DNA of 23,631 bases from assembly GCA_002404515.1 (NCBI GenBank), contig DHJV01000139.1, positions 1-23,631 on the forward strand. Reading direction: 5' to 3'. The position numbers and the translations under genes are program-made. This DNA is from Lachnospiraceae bacterium UBA4711. Its GTDB lineage: Bacteria; Bacillota; Clostridia; Lachnospirales; Lachnospiraceae. The notes under the pieces are model-generated. The model saw only the letters and a list, made by a program, of their open reading frames with translations, was not told the DNA's origin and did not search any database. Shown in pieces: positions 13,466-22,492 of the stretch (the first letter of the stretch is position 1; every line of letters starts with the position of its first letter).

Positions 13466-14857
13466 GTGGTACACCAGTACAAGAACAATGGGTATAATAT
13501 CGTGCTTGATGTGTGCAGCGGCTCCGTACATGTAGTGGATGACCTTGTATATGATATGATTGCGATGTACAAGGATAAGAAATTCGAAGAGATTGAACAG
13601 GCAATTTTAGAGAAGTATGGAGATACCTATAGTAAGGAAGATATCAAGGATGCGTATTCCGACATTTCCGAGTTAGAGGAGAAGGAACTGTTATTCACCG
13701 AAGATGTGTTCAAGGATGTCATTATCGATTTTAAGAAGAGAAAGACCGTAGTCAAGGCACTTTGCTTACATATCGCACATGACTGTAACCTTGCCTGCAA
13801 GTATTGTTTCGCAGATGAGGGAGAATATCATGGTCAGAAGCGGGAGCTTATGAGCTTAGAGGTTGGTAAGCAGGCGATTGACTTTTTGATAGAGAATTCC
13901 GGCAACCGTGTGAACCTTGAAGTTGATTTCTTTGGCGGCGAGCCGTTGATGAACTTTGATGTGGTGAAGGAAATTGTAGCATATGGACGTAGCAAGGAGA
14001 AGACGGCAAATAAGAACTTCCGATTCACCCTGACGACGAATGGTATGCTGTTAAATGATGAAGTCATTGATTTCTGTAACAGGGAGATTTCGAACGTTGT
14101 ATTGAGTCTCGATGGCAGAAAAGAAACCAACGATAGGATGCGGCCGACCAGAAATGGTAAGGGCAGCTATGACATTATTGTGCCGAAGTTCCGGAAGTTC
14201 GTAGAGAAGCGCGGCGATAAGAGCTATTACGTGCGCGGTACATTTACGAGGAACAATCTGGACTTTACGAAGGATTTTGAATTGATGACCGAGCTTGGGT
14301 TCAAGGAGATTTCCATTGAGCCGGTTGTTACACCGGATGAAAATGATTATGCGATCCGTGAGGAGGATTTACCAACGATCTTCGAGCAGTATGACAAGCT
14401 GGCAGTCGATCTGATCCGCCGGCAGAAGGAAGGAAAACCAGTGACATTCTTCCATTACAAGCTCGACTTAAATGGTGGTCCGTGTGTGTACAAGCGTCTG
14501 TCCGGATGTGGTTCCGGTACGGAGTATCTGGCAGTGACACCGACCGGAGATCTGTATCCGTGTCATCAGTTTGTTGGACACGATGAGTTCAAGCTGGGCG
14601 ATGTGTTCCATGGCGTAGAACGAAACGATATCGTGGAAGAATTCAAGCTTTGCAATGTCTATGCGAAGGACAAGTGCAAGGATTGCTTTGCAAGATTTTA
14701 TTGCAGTGGCGGCTGTGCGGCGAATTCGTATCAGTTCCATGGCAATATATTAGACGCATACGATGTGGGCTGTGAATTACAGCGGAAACGTGTCGAATGT
14801 GCCATTATGATGAAAGCAGCTCTGGCGGATGACGAAGAATACGAAGCGGCAGAGTAA
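13466..14857 (+). CDS. scfB: SCIFF radical SAM maturase (SPASM domain)
   Basis: I place the start at GTG 13466, giving MVHQYKNNGYN and 463 residues. AGGAGTGA at 13450-13457 is 8 bp ahead, whereas the in-frame GTG at 13454 lies inside that site. The N-terminal part (1-90) is a RiPP-recognition-like peptide-binding region. The radical SAM cluster site is C107-x3-C111-x2-C114 in DCNLACKYCF, followed by FFGGEPLMNF (SAM-binding GGEP). The C-terminal SPASM region has CGSGTEYLAVTPTGDLYPC and a run of further cysteines (CKDCFARFYCSGGC, then GC), which should bind two auxiliary 4Fe-4S clusters. It makes the Cys-Thr thioether in the upstream peptide using S-adenosylmethionine. It is separated from the peptide gene by a hairpin and lies 24 bp before secDF. 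Confidence 0.95.
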   Translation: MVHQYKNNGYNIVLDVCSGSVHVVDDLVYDMIAMYKDKKFEEIEQAILEKYGDTYSKEDIKDAYSDISELEEKELLFTEDVFKDVIIDFKKRKTVVKALCLHIAHDCNLACKYCFADEGEYHGQKRELMSLEVGKQAIDFLIENSGNRVNLEVDFFGGEPLMNFDVVKEIVAYGRSKEKTANKNFRFTLTTNGMLLNDEVIDFCNREISNVVLSLDGRKETNDRMRPTRNGKGSYDIIVPKFRKFVEKRGDKSYYVRGTFTRNNLDFTKDFELMTELGFKEISIEPVVTPDENDYAIREEDLPTIFEQYDKLAVDLIRRQKEGKPVTFFHYKLDLNGGPCVYKRLSGCGSGTEYLAVTPTGDLYPCHQFVGHDEFKLGDVFHGVERNDIVEEFKLCNVYAKDKCKDCFARFYCSGGCAANSYQFHGNILDAYDVGCELQRKRVECAIMMKAALADDEEYEAAE

Positions 14858-14881
14858 AATAAATGAAGGAGAGACAAAAAG

Positions 14882-17092
14882 ATGAAGAAAACAAAAAGAA
14901 AAGCAGTCATCAATCTGATTATTTTCTTCCTGCTTCTGGCTGGCGGTATCTATATGGCAATCGCCGGTGTAGGACAGAATGAATCCGGTAAAACTGCGAA
15001 TGTTCCATTGGGACTGGATTTGCAGGGTGGATTATCCGTAACCTACGAGATTCAGGATGAGAAGCCATCCAAGGATGAGATTGATGCAACCGTTGATAAG
15101 CTGCAGCGAAGAGTGGATGCGTACAGCTCGGAAGGTGAAGTGTATCAAGAAGGTGATGACCGTATCACGGTAGAGATTCCTTTGAACACAGAGAAGGTAG
15201 ATGCACATGATGTGTTGGATCAGCTTGGCCAGCCGGGACAGCTTCTGTTCCTTGACTCTGAGAACTATACGATCTGGCAGCAGAATCAGACCAATGGTAC
15301 AAATGATGCGTATGAAGCAGTCCTGACCGGTTCGGATATCAAGAACGCGCAGGCAGGTGTGGATGACAGCGGTACAGTGAAGGATTATGTCGTACAGCTT
15401 CAGTTTACAGAGGAGGGCGCGCAGAAGTTTGCAACGGCAACGGCTGCCAATATTGGAAAACCAATTTACATCATTTATGATGGAGCTGTTGCGAGTGCTC
15501 CAACTGTACAGAGTGCAATCACGGACGGAAACGCCGTGATCAATAAGATTTCCAGCTATGACGAGGCAGAGAACCTTGCGTCAACGATCAAGATTGGTGC
15601 ATTGCCGCTGGAATTAAAGCAGATTCAGTATAATATCGTTGGTGCAAAGCTTGGCCAGAAAGCTGTATCAACCAGTTTGATCGCTGGTGCGATTGGTTTC
15701 GGATTAGTATGCATCCTGATGATCGTGCTGTATCGTTTCCCGGGATTTATAGCCAGCTTAGCACTGACCGGTTATGTTGTATTGATGCTTTTGATCTTAA
15801 GTATCCGTCACATCACACTGACGCTTCCTGGTATTGCAGGTATTATTCTTTCTATCGGTATGGCGGTGGATGCAAATGTCATCATCTTCACACGTATTCG
15901 TGAGGAGATTTCCGCAGGCAGCGGTGTGCGTGCGGCAGTAAAGGCAGGTTTCTCCAAAGCGCTTTCTGCGATCTTGGATGGAAATATTACAACATTGATT
16001 GCAACTGTTGTTTTGATGATTCTTGGCTCTGGTAGTATCAAGGGCTTTGCGGTTACATTGATGCTCGGTATTGTGCTTTCTATGTTCACAGCATTGTTTG
16101 TGACAAAGATGCTTTTGAATTCGTTCTTAGAGCTTGGTGTGCAGAACCCGAAGATGTATGGCAGGGCAAAGGAGCCGAAGATCCATGGATATGTGAAGAA
16201 CTTCAAGATTTGTGGTGTTGCTTCTCTGATCGTGATCATTACAGGACTTGCGTTCCTTGGCGTAAACCATTCAAGAATCGGCAAGTCATTAAATTACAGT
16301 CTGGAGTTTACAGGCGGTACATCAACGACAGCGACATTTGCAGAGGATGATGTATATACATTGGAGCGTGCCGAATCTGAGGTTGCACCAGCCATCGCAG
16401 AAACAGCGGGGATTGACGCCGGAGCGATTCAGATTCAGACAGTAGAAGGAAATAACCAGGTTATCTTCAAGACATCCGAGCTTACAGAAGAGCAGAGTGC
16501 GAAGATTGACGACCTGTTGAAATCACAGTTTAAGGCAACAGAAGTGGACAACCAGAGTATCAGTTCAACCATCAGTGGTGAGATGAAGAAGGATGCAATC
16601 GTAGCGATTGCAGTATCTTCTGTATTGATGCTTCTGTACATTGCGTTCCGGTTCTCTGATGTGAAGTTTGGTGTCAGTGCGGTACTCGCCCTTGTACATG
16701 ATGTATTGGTTGTATTTGCGGCATACTCCATCGGAACATTGTCCGTCGGTAATACATTTATTGCATGTATGCTGACGATTGTGGGTTACTCTATCAACGC
16801 GACAATCATTATCTTCGACCGTATTCGTGAGAATATGCGGACACAGGATAGTAAAGAAAGTCTGGAAGAGCTTGTCAACAAGAGTATCGGTCAGACATTT
16901 ACAAGAACAATTTATACATCCCTGACAACCTTTATCATGGTATTTGTATTGTTCGTGATGGGCGTAACTTCTCTGAAAGAGTTTACATTCACATTGATGC
17001 TTGGTATCGTATGTGGTGCTTACTCATCTGTATGTATTACCGGACCACTCTGGTATACAATGAAGAAGAAATTCTCAAAGAAAAATGCATAA
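14882..17092 (+). CDS. secDF: Fused SecD-SecF protein-export membrane protein
   Basis: A 736-residue fusion. The SecD half (1 to about 430) has a first membrane helix, the GLDLQGG motif near residue 44, the large periplasmic-side P1 region (about 50-250) and five clustered helices including GMAVDANVIIFTRIREE. The SecF half begins with a helix near 441, has LEFTGGTS near 475 (counterpart of the DFxGG motif), a smaller outer domain, then five helices with GYSINATIIIFDRIREN. SecDF uses the proton gradient to pull exported proteins out of SecYEG. Fused forms are common in Firmicutes. Ribosome site GGAGAG precedes the ATG by about 8 bp. It lies directly after the SCIFF maturase and is closed by a strong terminator. 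Confidence 0.95.
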   Translation: MKKTKRKAVINLIIFFLLLAGGIYMAIAGVGQNESGKTANVPLGLDLQGGLSVTYEIQDEKPSKDEIDATVDKLQRRVDAYSSEGEVYQEGDDRITVEIPLNTEKVDAHDVLDQLGQPGQLLFLDSENYTIWQQNQTNGTNDAYEAVLTGSDIKNAQAGVDDSGTVKDYVVQLQFTEEGAQKFATATAANIGKPIYIIYDGAVASAPTVQSAITDGNAVINKISSYDEAENLASTIKIGALPLELKQIQYNIVGAKLGQKAVSTSLIAGAIGFGLVCILMIVLYRFPGFIASLALTGYVVLMLLILSIRHITLTLPGIAGIILSIGMAVDANVIIFTRIREEISAGSGVRAAVKAGFSKALSAILDGNITTLIATVVLMILGSGSIKGFAVTLMLGIVLSMFTALFVTKMLLNSFLELGVQNPKMYGRAKEPKIHGYVKNFKICGVASLIVIITGLAFLGVNHSRIGKSLNYSLEFTGGTSTTATFAEDDVYTLERAESEVAPAIAETAGIDAGAIQIQTVEGNNQVIFKTSELTEEQSAKIDDLLKSQFKATEVDNQSISSTISGEMKKDAIVAIAVSSVLMLLYIAFRFSDVKFGVSAVLALVHDVLVVFAAYSIGTLSVGNTFIACMLTIVGYSINATIIIFDRIRENMRTQDSKESLEELVNKSIGQTFTRTIYTSLTTFIMVFVLFVMGVTSLKEFTFTLMLGIVCGAYSSVCITGPLWYTMKKKFSKKNA

Positions 17093-17103
17093 GTAAAATA
17101 AGG

Positions 17104-17130
17104 TGGGGCTGTTTCGGCAGCCCCATTTTT
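17104..17130 (+). terminator. Rho-independent terminator after secDF
   Basis: An 8-bp stem TGGGGCTG (17104-17111) / CAGCCCCA (17118-17125) with loop TTTCGG is followed by five Ts. It separates the SCIFF-SecDF unit from the recJ unit; the recJ promoter is not obvious in the 25 bases that follow. Confidence 0.93.
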
Positions 17131-17155
17131 AAGTGAAGAAGAGAGGAACACAGAT

Positions 17156-19003
17156 ATGTCAGAGTACAAAAAAGAAGAATGGCGGGTGAAACAGCCAACC
17201 GCAGATATCCGTGCGCTGGCACAGCAGTTTTCAATCAGTCCGATATTGGCACATATCATCGTGAACCGGGAAATCACGGAGCCGGATGCGGTTGCGTGTT
17301 ATCTGAGCGACGATCTTGCATACACCCATGATCCGGCGTTGATGAAAGATATGGACAAGGGCTGCCAGATTATGAAAGAAAAGATTCGGGCAGGAAAGAA
17401 AATCCGTATTATCTCCGATTACGATGTAGATGGCATCACATCAAATTGTATTCTGTATCAGGGGTTGCAAAATGCAGGGGCGGATGTCTCTTATGATATC
17501 CCACACCGGATTATTGATGGTTATGGGATGAATGTACGGCTGGTGGAAGCTGCTTATGCCGATGGCGTGGATACAATTATCACCTGCGACAATGGAATTG
17601 CGGCGGAGGCGGCGGTTGACCGGGCGAAGGAGCTTGGCATGACGGTAATCGTCACGGATCATCATGAGGTGCCATGCGAGGTGGCAGAGAACGGAGAGAA
17701 AAAATATCTGTACGTGGGCGCGGATGCCGTGATCGATCCGCACCAACCGGATTGTGCGTACCCTTATAAGGGATTGTGCGGTGCGGGAGTGGCGTACAAA
17801 TTTATCCGGCATTTATACCGTGGGATGGAGCTTCCGTGGGAGGACGAGGATGCCTATATGGATATCTTATCGCTTGGTACGGTGTGTGACATCATGCCGC
17901 TGACAGATGAGAACCGGATCTTTGTCAAGCATGGATTGCGGAGACTTACGAACAGTACAAATGTTGGAATCAATGCGTTGAAGAAAGCGCTGAGGCTTGA
18001 TGGTAAGCCGATCGAGGTGCATCATTTGAGTTTCCGGATCGGTCCGGGTCTGAACTCGACCGGGCGGCTGGAAAGTGCGAAGGAGGGGGTGGAGCTGCTG
18101 TTGACAGATGATCCGGCGCGGGCGGAAAGTCTGGCACAGGATATGGCGAAGCTCAACGAACTGCGCAAGGAAATGACCGACCGTGGCGTGCGTGCAGCGA
18201 CGGACTGGGTGCGAAAGGATATTCGCATGATTCCGACCGAAGAGGGTGTGAAAGAGACGAAAATCGGGGATGATAAGGTTATCGTCCTGTATATGCCCGG
18301 GATCCATGAGAGCATTGCGGGACTGATCGCAAGCAAGCTGAAAGAAGCTTTTTACCGTCCGACGCTTGTCTTTACCGATGCGGAAAATGGACAGGGACTG
18401 AAAGGCTCCGGGCGTTCGATTGAGGCGTATAATATGTTCGACAAGCTCTGCGAGCATAAGGATTTGTTTGTAAAGGTCGGGGGACACCCGATGGCGGCGG
18501 GCTTTACGATTGCACGCGAAGCACTCGAACCGTTGCGCGAAGCTTTAAACCGGGACTGTAATCTGACAGACGCAGATCTCGTCGAGAAGCTGTATGTGGA
18601 TGAGTCCTGCGCCATAAAGCAGCTGACATTGCCGCTCTATGAGGAACTTGCGAAGCTGGAACCATACGGAACTGCCAATGCAAGACCACTGTTTGGTATC
18701 GTGAAAATGGGAATCCAATCCATCAAAATGGTTGGAAATGAGGGGCAATATGCGCGTTGTACGTTTGTCGACGGCAACGGAACACGCATTAACGGCATGG
18801 TATTTCGTGTAAAAGAACTATTGGATAACATAAAAGTGTGGTTTGGAAACGAAGAATGTGATAGAATATTGAAAGGTTTACAGAACCATGCATTGATTGA
18901 TATTCTGTACCATATGAAGAAGAATGAATTCAATGGAAACGTTTCGATTCAGATGGAGCCGGTATCAATCCGAAAAAGTGTATATTATGAAACATCAAAA
19001 TAG
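17156..19003 (+). CDS. recJ: Single-strand-specific 5'-3' exonuclease RecJ
   Basis: A 615-residue DHH/DHHA1 nuclease used in recombination and mismatch or base-excision repair. Catalytic motifs: ISDYDVDGITS (about 84-94), TCDNGI, VTDHHEVP with Asp168-His169-His170, LGTVCDIMPL with a metal-binding Asp, and GPGLNSTGRLE. The DHHA1 part has GIHESIAGLIASKL and KVGGHPMAAGFTI (GGHxxAAG motif). The C-terminal OB-type region has LAKLEPYGTANARPLF. All metal ligands are present and the length is typical of Clostridial RecJ. The gene is 25 bp after the secDF terminator and 25 bp before apt, and probably heads the recJ-apt-relA-hydrolase-hemZ transcript. Confidence 0.95.
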   Translation: MSEYKKEEWRVKQPTADIRALAQQFSISPILAHIIVNREITEPDAVACYLSDDLAYTHDPALMKDMDKGCQIMKEKIRAGKKIRIISDYDVDGITSNCILYQGLQNAGADVSYDIPHRIIDGYGMNVRLVEAAYADGVDTIITCDNGIAAEAAVDRAKELGMTVIVTDHHEVPCEVAENGEKKYLYVGADAVIDPHQPDCAYPYKGLCGAGVAYKFIRHLYRGMELPWEDEDAYMDILSLGTVCDIMPLTDENRIFVKHGLRRLTNSTNVGINALKKALRLDGKPIEVHHLSFRIGPGLNSTGRLESAKEGVELLLTDDPARAESLAQDMAKLNELRKEMTDRGVRAATDWVRKDIRMIPTEEGVKETKIGDDKVIVLYMPGIHESIAGLIASKLKEAFYRPTLVFTDAENGQGLKGSGRSIEAYNMFDKLCEHKDLFVKVGGHPMAAGFTIAREALEPLREALNRDCNLTDADLVEKLYVDESCAIKQLTLPLYEELAKLEPYGTANARPLFGIVKMGIQSIKMVGNEGQYARCTFVDGNGTRINGMVFRVKELLDNIKVWFGNEECDRILKGLQNHALIDILYHMKKNEFNGNVSIQMEPVSIRKSVYYETSK

Positions 19004-19028
19004 ATCATAAGTGGTAGGAGGAGCGCAA

Positions 19029-19553
19029 ATGAAGAGTGTAAAGGATTATATTATCAGTATTCCGGATTTTCCAAGTAAGGGAATCATATTCCGAGATGTG
19101 ACAAGTGTGCTGGAAAGCCCGGAAGGGTATGCACTGGCGATTGATGAACTGAACAAGTTGTTAGATGGAGTGGACTATGATCTGATCGCAGGTACAGAGT
19201 CGAGAGGATTTATCTTTGGAGCTCCTCTTGCCTATATCAACAAGAAGGGATTTATTCCGGTTCGTAAGAAGGGAAAGCTGCCGCGTGAGACAGTCGAGAT
19301 GAGCTATGATCTGGAGTATGGCTCTGCAACGATCGAGATTCACAAGGATGCGATCAAGCCGGGCGATAAGGTTGTATTGGTGGATGACCTGATTGCAACA
19401 GGCGGTACGATTCAGGCAGCAGCCAAGCTGGTTGAAGAGCTGGGCGGCGAGGTAGTGAAGATGGTCTTTCTGATTGAGCTGACTGATCTTGGCGGTAGAA
19501 AATTGTTGGAGGGCTACGATGTAGCATCTGTTGTACAGTACGAAGGTGAGTGA
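19029..19553 (+). CDS. apt: Adenine phosphoribosyltransferase
   Basis: A 174-residue enzyme from ATG 19029, chosen for AGGAGGAG at 19016-19023 rather than an in-frame GTG at 19011. It converts adenine and PRPP to AMP in purine salvage. Signatures: IPDFPSKGIIFRDVT near the N-terminus, GTESRGFIFGAPLA, VRKKGKLP, and the PRPP-binding motif VVLVDDLIATGGT at residues 115-127. Length matches E. coli and Bacillus Apt. Its stop is only 5 bp from the relA start, and in Gram-positive bacteria apt is classically placed between recJ and relA. AMP supply next to the stringent-response enzyme may be functional, but the link here is only positional. Confidence 0.96.
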   Translation: MKSVKDYIISIPDFPSKGIIFRDVTSVLESPEGYALAIDELNKLLDGVDYDLIAGTESRGFIFGAPLAYINKKGFIPVRKKGKLPRETVEMSYDLEYGSATIEIHKDAIKPGDKVVLVDDLIATGGTIQAAAKLVEELGGEVVKMVFLIELTDLGGRKLLEGYDVASVVQYEGE

Positions 19554-19558
19554 TTTTT

Positions 19559-21835
19559 ATGGCGGATACAACCTATAAGATACCACATGATACACTGAAA
19601 AAAGAAATCAGTAAACCGGCGGATTTTACGCCGCCGGAGGAATTGTATAAGAAATTGATTGCCACAATCCGTACGTATCGCCCGACGACAGACCTGTCGG
19701 AAATCGAAAAGGCGTATAAGATTGCAAGCAAAGCGCATGAAGGACAGAAGCGAAAGTCCGGGGAACCATATATTATCCACCCGCTCTGTGTAGCAATCAT
19801 TCTGGCAGAGCTGGAGCTTGATAAAGAGACAATCGTAGCAGGAATCCTGCATGATGTTGTCGAGGATACGGTCATGACGCGCGAGGAGATTGCGAAGGAA
19901 TTCTCAGAAGAGGTTGCTTTGCTTGTCGATGGCGTTACGAAGCTGACACAGCTCGATCTGTCACAGGATAAGATCGAGGTTCAGGCAGAGAACCTGCGTA
20001 AGATGTTCCTTGCGATGGCAAAGGATATTCGTGTCATTCTGATCAAGCTTGCCGATCGTCTGCATAATCTGCGTACAATGCAGTACCAGTCACCGGCAAA
20101 ACAGATCGAGAAATCACGTGAGACGATGGATATTTACGCACCGCTCGCACACCGGCTTGGTATTTCCAAGATCAAGGTTGAACTCGATGATCTCTCTATG
20201 CAGTACCTCTATCCGGAGGTTTACAAGAATCTGAAAGAAGAGATTACAACGCGTCTGAATGCGAGTGAGGATTTCATCGTGCAGATGGTAGAGCAGGTTA
20301 AGCAGTATATGAAGGAAGCCGGCATTGAGGCAGAGGTAGACGGACGTGTCAAGCATTTGTTCTCTATTTATAAGAAAATGATTACGCAGAACAAGACACT
20401 CGACCAGATTTATGATATTCATGCGATCCGAATCAAGGTCGACACGGTGCGGGACTGCTATGCAGCACTCGGAATCATACATGAGAAATACAAGCCGATT
20501 CCGGGACGTTTCAAGGATTATATCGCAATGCCGAAGGAGAACATGTACCAGTCGCTCCATACGACATTGATCGGACCGGGCGGCCGTCCGTTTGAGATTC
20601 AGATTCGAACCTACGAGATGCACCGTACAGCGGAATATGGTATTGCTGCTCATTGGAAATACAAAGAGGGTGGCAGTGGTAAGAACGATAACGAAGAGCA
20701 GAAGTTAAGCTGGCTCAGACAGATTCTGGAGTGGCAGACGGATACGACCGATAACAAGGAATTCATGAATGCCATCAAGACGGATCTGGATCTGTTTTCA
20801 GATCAGGTGTATGTATTTACACCGGCAGGTGATGTCAAGAATCTTCCGGCTGGTTCGACACCGATTGATTTTGCATACAGCATTCATACGGCAGTCGGAA
20901 ACAAGCTGATTGGCGCGCGTGTCAATGGACGTCAGGTGCCGATCGAGACAGAGCTTCACAATGGAGATCGCGTGGAGATCATCACATCGCAGAACTCCAA
21001 AGGTCCAAGTATGGACTGGCTTTCTGTGGTTAAAAGTTCGCAGGCAAAGACGAAGATCAACCAGTGGTTCCGCCAGGAGAACAAGACAGATAATATTCAG
21101 CGTGGTAAAGATGCGATCGCTGCATACTGTAAGACCAAGGGCATTGTGCTGTCGAATCTTTTGCGGCCGGAACTGCAGGAAAAGGTAATGAAGAAATACA
21201 ACTTCCTGACATGGGATGCCGTGCTTGCGTCCATCGGACATGGTGGACTCAAAGAAGGACAGGTTGTCAACCGTCTGCAGGAAGAATACAAAAAAGAAGA
21301 AGCGAAGAAGATTACAGAGGAGCAGATTGTCGACAAGATCAATACACCGGGCAGAGGCGAAAGCCACAAGCATGCCAAGGGTGGTATCGTAGTCAAAGGC
21401 ATGGACGATGTCGCAGTGCGTTTTTCACGCTGCTGTGCTCCGGTACCGGGCGATGAGATCGTCGGTTATATCACGCGTGGACGTGGAGTATCCATCCATC
21501 GTACCGATTGTGTAAATGTTCTCTGTATGGATGAATTTGACCGGAAGCGTCTGATTGAGGCGGAATGGTCTGAGGATCTGCTTCAGAATCAGAAGATGTA
21601 TATGACGGAGATTAACATCTACGCAAACGACAGTAAGGGACTGGTGTTCTCCCTGTCGAAGATCTTCAATGAGGAGAACATCAACCTGACAGGTATGAAT
21701 GTCCGCGTCAATAAGCAGGGCAAGGCGACGGTTTCCGTGAAGTTTGAGATTCGCTCGAAGGAGCAGCTTAACAAGCTGATTGCGAAGATACGGAATGTGG
21801 AAGGAATCATCGATATCGAGCGGACGACTGGTTGA
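19559..21835 (+). CDS. relA: Bifunctional (p)ppGpp synthetase/hydrolase, RelA/SpoT long form
   Basis: A 758-residue Rel enzyme from ATG 19559 (AAGGTGA just upstream; an in-frame GTG at 19550 overlaps the apt stop). The HD hydrolase domain (about 45-200) has H60, HP of IIHP, HDVVEDT at about 98 and ADRLHNLRT, so ppGpp breakdown is expected. The synthetase domain (about 240-390) has YDIHAIRI, the basic RFKDYI loop typical of bifunctional Rel, NMYQSLHTT and the EIQIRT strand. A TGS domain starts near 412, a zinc-finger-like RFSRCCAPVPGDEI near 620, and an ACT domain closes the protein. It makes and destroys the alarmone under amino-acid starvation at the ribosome. All signature residues look intact. 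Confidence 0.96.
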   Translation: MADTTYKIPHDTLKKEISKPADFTPPEELYKKLIATIRTYRPTTDLSEIEKAYKIASKAHEGQKRKSGEPYIIHPLCVAIILAELELDKETIVAGILHDVVEDTVMTREEIAKEFSEEVALLVDGVTKLTQLDLSQDKIEVQAENLRKMFLAMAKDIRVILIKLADRLHNLRTMQYQSPAKQIEKSRETMDIYAPLAHRLGISKIKVELDDLSMQYLYPEVYKNLKEEITTRLNASEDFIVQMVEQVKQYMKEAGIEAEVDGRVKHLFSIYKKMITQNKTLDQIYDIHAIRIKVDTVRDCYAALGIIHEKYKPIPGRFKDYIAMPKENMYQSLHTTLIGPGGRPFEIQIRTYEMHRTAEYGIAAHWKYKEGGSGKNDNEEQKLSWLRQILEWQTDTTDNKEFMNAIKTDLDLFSDQVYVFTPAGDVKNLPAGSTPIDFAYSIHTAVGNKLIGARVNGRQVPIETELHNGDRVEIITSQNSKGPSMDWLSVVKSSQAKTKINQWFRQENKTDNIQRGKDAIAAYCKTKGIVLSNLLRPELQEKVMKKYNFLTWDAVLASIGHGGLKEGQVVNRLQEEYKKEEAKKITEEQIVDKINTPGRGESHKHAKGGIVVKGMDDVAVRFSRCCAPVPGDEIVGYITRGRGVSIHRTDCVNVLCMDEFDRKRLIEAEWSEDLLQNQKMYMTEINIYANDSKGLVFSLSKIFNEENINLTGMNVRVNKQGKATVSVKFEIRSKEQLNKLIAKIRNVEGIIDIERTTG

Positions 21836-21858
21836 TGCCGAACCTTGAAAGGAGTTTT

Positions 21859-22491
21859 ATGGGAAAGATTCAGATTACAAAGAAAGTGCTTGGTATCTGT
21901 GCGACAAATTGTTATACGGTAGTTGATACAGAGACAAAAGAAGCACTCATTATAGATCCGGGGGATCGCGCAGATGTGTTGATTCGCGATTGGAAGAATA
22001 AAGACGTGACACCAACGACGGTGCTGCTTACACATGGACATTTTGACCATATCGGGGCGCTGGCTGGCGTGAAGAAGGAGTATCCGGATATCAAGGTGTA
22101 TGCGGCAGCGGAGGAGAAGGAAGTTATGGAGAGTCCGGCTCTGAATCTGTCATCGTCATTTGGTGCAGCATTTACGGCGCAGGCGGATATATATCTGGAG
22201 GATGGCGCTGAGATCGAGGTGCTTGGAAGAAAATGTAAGTGCCTGTTAGTGCCGGGACATACGAAGGGTGGTATGTGCTACTATTTCCCAGAGGAGAGCG
22301 TAGTCTTTACGGGCGATACGCTGTTTTGTTACAGCGTCGGAAGAACCGATTTCCCAACGGGCGATGCGAAGGCACTGGAGAATGCAATCCGCGAGCAGTT
22401 ATTTACACTGCCGGATGATACACTCGTGCTTCCGGGACATGATGCACAGACAATGATTGGAAAGGAAAAGACGGGCAATCCGTATTTCTAA
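21859..22491 (+). CDS. Metallo-beta-lactamase-fold hydrolase, glyoxalase II-like (YcbL type)
   Basis: A 210-residue enzyme from ATG 21859 with AAAGGAG at 21848-21854; upstream in-frame starts at 21832 and 21835 overlap the relA stop and lack a site. Metal ligands: THGHFDHIG with His59, His61, Asp63 and His64; PGHTKGG; FTGDTLF; and PGHDAQT near the C-terminus. The GRTDFPTG segment after the metal-bridging Asp is typical of short YcbL/GloB-like proteins. These hydrolyse thioesters such as glutathione conjugates, yet many Clostridia lack glutathione, so the true substrate is open. It sits between relA and hemZ, a conserved position in Clostridia, and hemZ starts 1 bp after its stop. Confidence 0.92.
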   Translation: MGKIQITKKVLGICATNCYTVVDTETKEALIIDPGDRADVLIRDWKNKDVTPTTVLLTHGHFDHIGALAGVKKEYPDIKVYAAAEEKEVMESPALNLSSSFGAAFTAQADIYLEDGAEIEVLGRKCKCLLVPGHTKGGMCYYFPEESVVFTGDTLFCYSVGRTDFPTGDAKALENAIREQLFTLPDDTLVLPGHDAQTMIGKEKTGNPYF

Positions 22492-22492
22492 G

